Program-made: the position numbers and the translations under genes
Shown: positions 33,789-35,828 of the stretch, one piece after another
Layout: every line of letters begins with the position of its first letter
Numbering within the stretch: the stretch's first letter is position 1
Notes under the pieces: generated by a model
What the model saw: only the letters and a program-made list of their open reading frames with translations
What the model was told of the DNA's origin: nothing
Databases searched by the model: none
Assembly (NCBI GenBank): GCA_937952135.1
Contig: CALFYL010000307.1
Location: forward strand, 1-35,828
Reading direction: 5' to 3'
DNA: 35,828 bases
Source of the DNA: an uncultured Planctomycetia bacterium
Lineage (GTDB): Bacteria > Planctomycetota > UBA1135 > GCA-002686595

Positions 33789-35429
33789 TCACCGGCGTGC
33801 GTCCTCGGCGGGCTTCGAGGGCGCGCCGTCGGGATCGATTCGCTCGAAGAGGAACTCCTCGGAGTCGGCTTTCTCCGGAGCGCCTTCGTCCGGCTTCGAT
33901 TCGTCCTGATCCATCTCGTCAGGCGGCCCGGCGTTCGGCTCCGCGTCCTCTTCCACGCCGACGTAGCCGAGTTCCTTCATCGCTCGCAACTCGTCCTTCG
34001 TGAGCGGCGGCAGCGGCGCGGTCGCGCGGCGCGCGGACTTCGCCAGCACGCGCTCGATCTGCGCCATGAGCGTCTTCGCCTCCGCGGGCCGCTCCGCGAA
34101 CAAGTTCTGGCGCTCGGTGGGATCCAGCGCCAGGTCGTACAGCTCGTGCTTGCCATCGCTCGAGCGGATCAGCTTGTAGTTCTCGGCGTACAACACGTCG
34201 CGCTCGCGGTCGAAACGCCGCCGCCAAGGCGCGGACAGGTCCTTCGAGCGCGCGTACCGCGCCTGCGCGAGGTGCCCGGGCGCATCCGAGGCGCCCTTGA
34301 ACTTGTCGTCGTGGCGCTCGGCGACTTGCGGCGCCGCTTCGCGCAGGAGCAGCCCGGCGACGTCCGCGAGCGAGATCGGCGCCTCGACCACGCGCCCGGC
34401 GGCTTGCCCCGGTCGCTTGACGATCAGCGGGATGCGCAGCGCTTCCTCGTACACGTCCTTCGAGTGCTCGACGAGGTCGTGCTCGCCGAAGTACTCGCCG
34501 TGGTCCGAGGTGACGATCACGAGCGCGTCGTCGAGCAACCCGCGCACGCGCAGGTCGGCGAACAGCGCACCGAGCCCGAGGTCGAGGTTGGCGAGCGCCA
34601 GGTCGTAGCAGTCGACCACGCGCTGCACCATCTCCGGCGGCGGCGGCTCCCTGCGCAGCAGGACGTGGTTGCACAACGCGTCGAGCGCCGCGACGGCGTT
34701 CGGCTCGCCCTCCTTCGGCGGCGGCGGCAACTGCGCAGCGCGCTCGCCCGGCAGCGCGTTCGTGTTGTAGGGCCGGTGCGCGTCCATGTAGTTGACGAAC
34801 ACAAACCACGGCCGCTCCTTCGGCTGCGCCGCGACCCACTGCGCCGCGCGCCGGCTCATTTCGAGGGCGTCGTAGCGCTCGTTCATGAACTCCCCGAAGC
34901 CCTGCGCGAGCCCCATGCGCGGGTTCACGTAGCCCTTGTTCGCCACGAAGGCCCCCGTCGAGTAGCCCGCCTCCGCCAGCGCCTCCGCGAGCGTGAATTC
35001 GTCGGCCGAGAGCGCCGCTGCGTCGGCCACGGCGCCCGAGGGCAGCTTGAACGCATCCGCCCCGTGGAGCTGCGGAACCTTGCCGGTGAAGAGCGACGCG
35101 TGGCTCGGAAGCGTCCACGGCGCCGTCGAACGGGCGACCGCATAGCGGTCGGCGCCGGCCGCGAACGCGTCGAGGTGCGGCGTCGTCGGCCGCGAGTAGC
35201 CGTAGCACGAGAGGTGGTCGGCTCGGACGGTGTCGAGCACGATCAACACCACGTTCGCGGGCGGCCGGGTGCGCGCTCCGCAGGAACTGAAGCTCGCGGC
35301 GAGCAGCGCGCCAAGGGCGGCCGCCAGAAGCTCCAGTCCGAGCGCGCGCCCGGGCGCCGGGACTCGACCGCGCGGAGGGAGGGCCGATGCGGACCCGCCG
35401 CTGCCGGAAGGAGTTGCGCGAGAGCTCAC
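33789..35429 (-). CDS. Sulfatase-fold lipoprotein lacking the formylglycine Cys/Ser
   Basis: From the GTG at 35429 the protein is 546 residues with a hydrophobic segment and a lipobox-like FSSC (Cys 50). The alkaline-phosphatase-superfamily core begins NVVLIVLDTVRADHLS (metal Asp 66 and 71) and continues to ALVIVTSDHGEYFGEH, then YAENYKLIRSSDGKHELYDL and DPTERQN. In sulfatases the modified Cys/Ser lies in C/S-x-P-x-R; here the site reads TAPWTLPSHASLFTG, with Thr 106 and His 110. A Thr nucleophile is used by LtaS-type and phosphonate hydrolases of the superfamily, so it may be a phosphodiesterase or phosphoethanolamine-type hydrolase, not a sulfatase. The C-terminal 60 residues are acidic and disordered. 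The start sits 7 nt after TAGGCT; open sequence further upstream is not needed by the fold. Confidence 0.88.
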   Translation of the reverse strand: MSSRATPSGSGGSASALPPRGRVPAPGRALGLELLAAALGALLAASFSSCGARTRPPANVVLIVLDTVRADHLSCYGYSRPTTPHLDAFAAGADRYAVARSTAPWTLPSHASLFTGKVPQLHGADAFKLPSGAVADAAALSADEFTLAEALAEAGYSTGAFVANKGYVNPRMGLAQGFGEFMNERYDALEMSRRAAQWVAAQPKERPWFVFVNYMDAHRPYNTNALPGERAAQLPPPPKEGEPNAVAALDALCNHVLLRREPPPPEMVQRVVDCYDLALANLDLGLGALFADLRVRGLLDDALVIVTSDHGEYFGEHDLVEHSKDVYEEALRIPLIVKRPGQAAGRVVEAPISLADVAGLLLREAAPQVAERHDDKFKGASDAPGHLAQARYARSKDLSAPWRRRFDRERDVLYAENYKLIRSSDGKHELYDLALDPTERQNLFAERPAEAKTLMAQIERVLAKSARRATAPLPPLTKDELRAMKELGYVGVEEDAEPNAGPPDEMDQDESKPDEGAPEKADSEEFLFERIDPDGAPSKPAEDARR

Positions 35430-35436
35430 TGCGGGG

Positions 35437-35442
35437 AGCCTA
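35437..35442 (-). promoter_or_regulatory. Candidate -10 box (near-leaderless) of the sulfatase-fold gene
   Basis: The minus strand reads TAGGCT, ending 7 nt before the GTG at 35429, supporting that start. No -35 recognised. Confidence 0.4.
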
Positions 35443-35527
35443 GCACGGCGCGCGCGGCCGGCGAGCGCGTGCTGCCCCCTGCGCTCGACGCCGCAAGCTC
35501 CCCCTGCAAGCGCCCCATCGAGCGGGG

Positions 35528-35533
35528 TACGAT
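35528..35533 (+). promoter_or_regulatory. Possible -10 box of the FAD oxidoreductase gene
   Basis: TACGAT lies about 90 nt before the ATG at 35623. No -35 is apparent; weak candidate. Confidence 0.2.
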
Positions 35534-35622
35534 CCCCCACCCCCGACGCGCTCCAGCCCTTGCCCTGAGGCGTCCGACAACTCACCTCCGCGCAGCCTCC
35601 GCCCGTCCGTCTGCGCCGTCCC

Positions 35623-35828
35623 ATGCCCCAGTCCGCCCGCCCCCCGAGCCGCACCGTCGCCCAACTCAAGCCCGGGGACCGGGTGCTCGTCATCGGCGGA
35701 GGCCCGGCGGGCCTGACCGCGGCGTACATGCTCCAGCAGCAGGGCGCGCGCGTCACGGTCTTCGAGGGCACGAAGATGCTCGGCGGCATCTCGCAGACCG
35801 CGCAGTACAAGGGCTACCGCTTCGACAT
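35623..35828 (+). CDS. FAD/NAD(P)-dependent oxidoreductase (N-terminus only)
   Basis: Only the first 68 codons are in the window. After a short polar N-terminus comes a Rossmann dinucleotide-binding fold: DRVLVIGGGPAGLTAAYML (GxGxxG type) and the acidic strand end ARVTVFEGTKMLGGISQT, typical of amine-oxidase-like or UDP-galactopyranose-mutase-like flavoproteins. QYKGYRFD near the edge matches the 'G..fD.G' element of that group. Which substrate it oxidises cannot be told. It is divergent from the sulfatase-fold gene, 193 bp apart. Confidence 0.85.
   Translation, partial: MPQSARPPSRTVAQLKPGDRVLVIGGGPAGLTAAYMLQQQGARVTVFEGTKMLGGISQTAQYKGYRFD

Overview
The window is very GC-rich (about 70% by eye) and densely coded. 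Its secreted-protein repertoire points to the phylum Planctomycetota: an FG-GAP/VCBS protein ending in a six-cysteine C-terminal domain that I associate with secreted proteins of marine planctomycetes, several HEAT or TPR lipoproteins, MoxR/DUF58, a CAP-domain lipoprotein and sulfatase-fold lipoproteins. The assignment is an inference from protein content; no rRNA, tRNA or marker-gene set is present. I found 22 protein genes (two cut by the window edges), one doubtful 70-codon frame, one 165-bp inverted-repeat element present twice, and one strong bidirectional terminator. No CRISPR array, prophage, transposase or known defence system was seen.

Layout. 1-1688 (minus): moxR then a DUF58 protein (cut). 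2073-4647 (minus): a lytic transglycosylase then an MscS channel. 4706-12594 (minus): a GH113-like lipoprotein, recG, a possible 70-aa frame and a large HEAT protein, all closely spaced. 12662-13018 (plus): a BamE/SmpA-like lipoprotein, divergent from the GH113-like gene. 13077-14516 (minus): a TPR lipoprotein. 14692-16941 (minus): lptF and lptG. 17038-19621: two direct copies of a 165-bp TIR element flanking a two-gene plus-strand unit, an LPS-type kinase with a second degenerate kinase-like half and an LpxL-type acyltransferase. 19678-23515 (minus): a CAP lipoprotein then an FHA-like membrane protein. 23869-27433 (plus): an M3 peptidase overlapping a GT-C type membrane protein. 27372-28879: a JmjC/cupin-like protein (minus) and a small cupin (plus) fired from a 41-bp divergent promoter. 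28985-31156 (minus): the FG-GAP protein. 31495-35429 (minus): a sulfatase-fold lipoprotein then a HEAT protein. 35623-end (plus): the start of a FAD-dependent oxidoreductase.

Common theme. Most genes act at or beyond the inner membrane. lptF/lptG, the sugar kinase and the acyltransferase form a lipid A/LPS assembly block, and the transglycosylase, BamE-like lipoprotein and MscS fit envelope maintenance.

The most striking non-coding signals are two. First, a TANNNT box lies 6-9 nt upstream of the chosen start codon at seven genes that head transcription units, with an eighth close variant; Shine-Dalgarno sequences are almost absent. This suggests extensive leaderless transcription. Second, both copies of the TIR element look like clean insertions at a TA dinucleotide. 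Removing them leaves the -10 box of the kinase and the stop codon of the acyltransferase intact.
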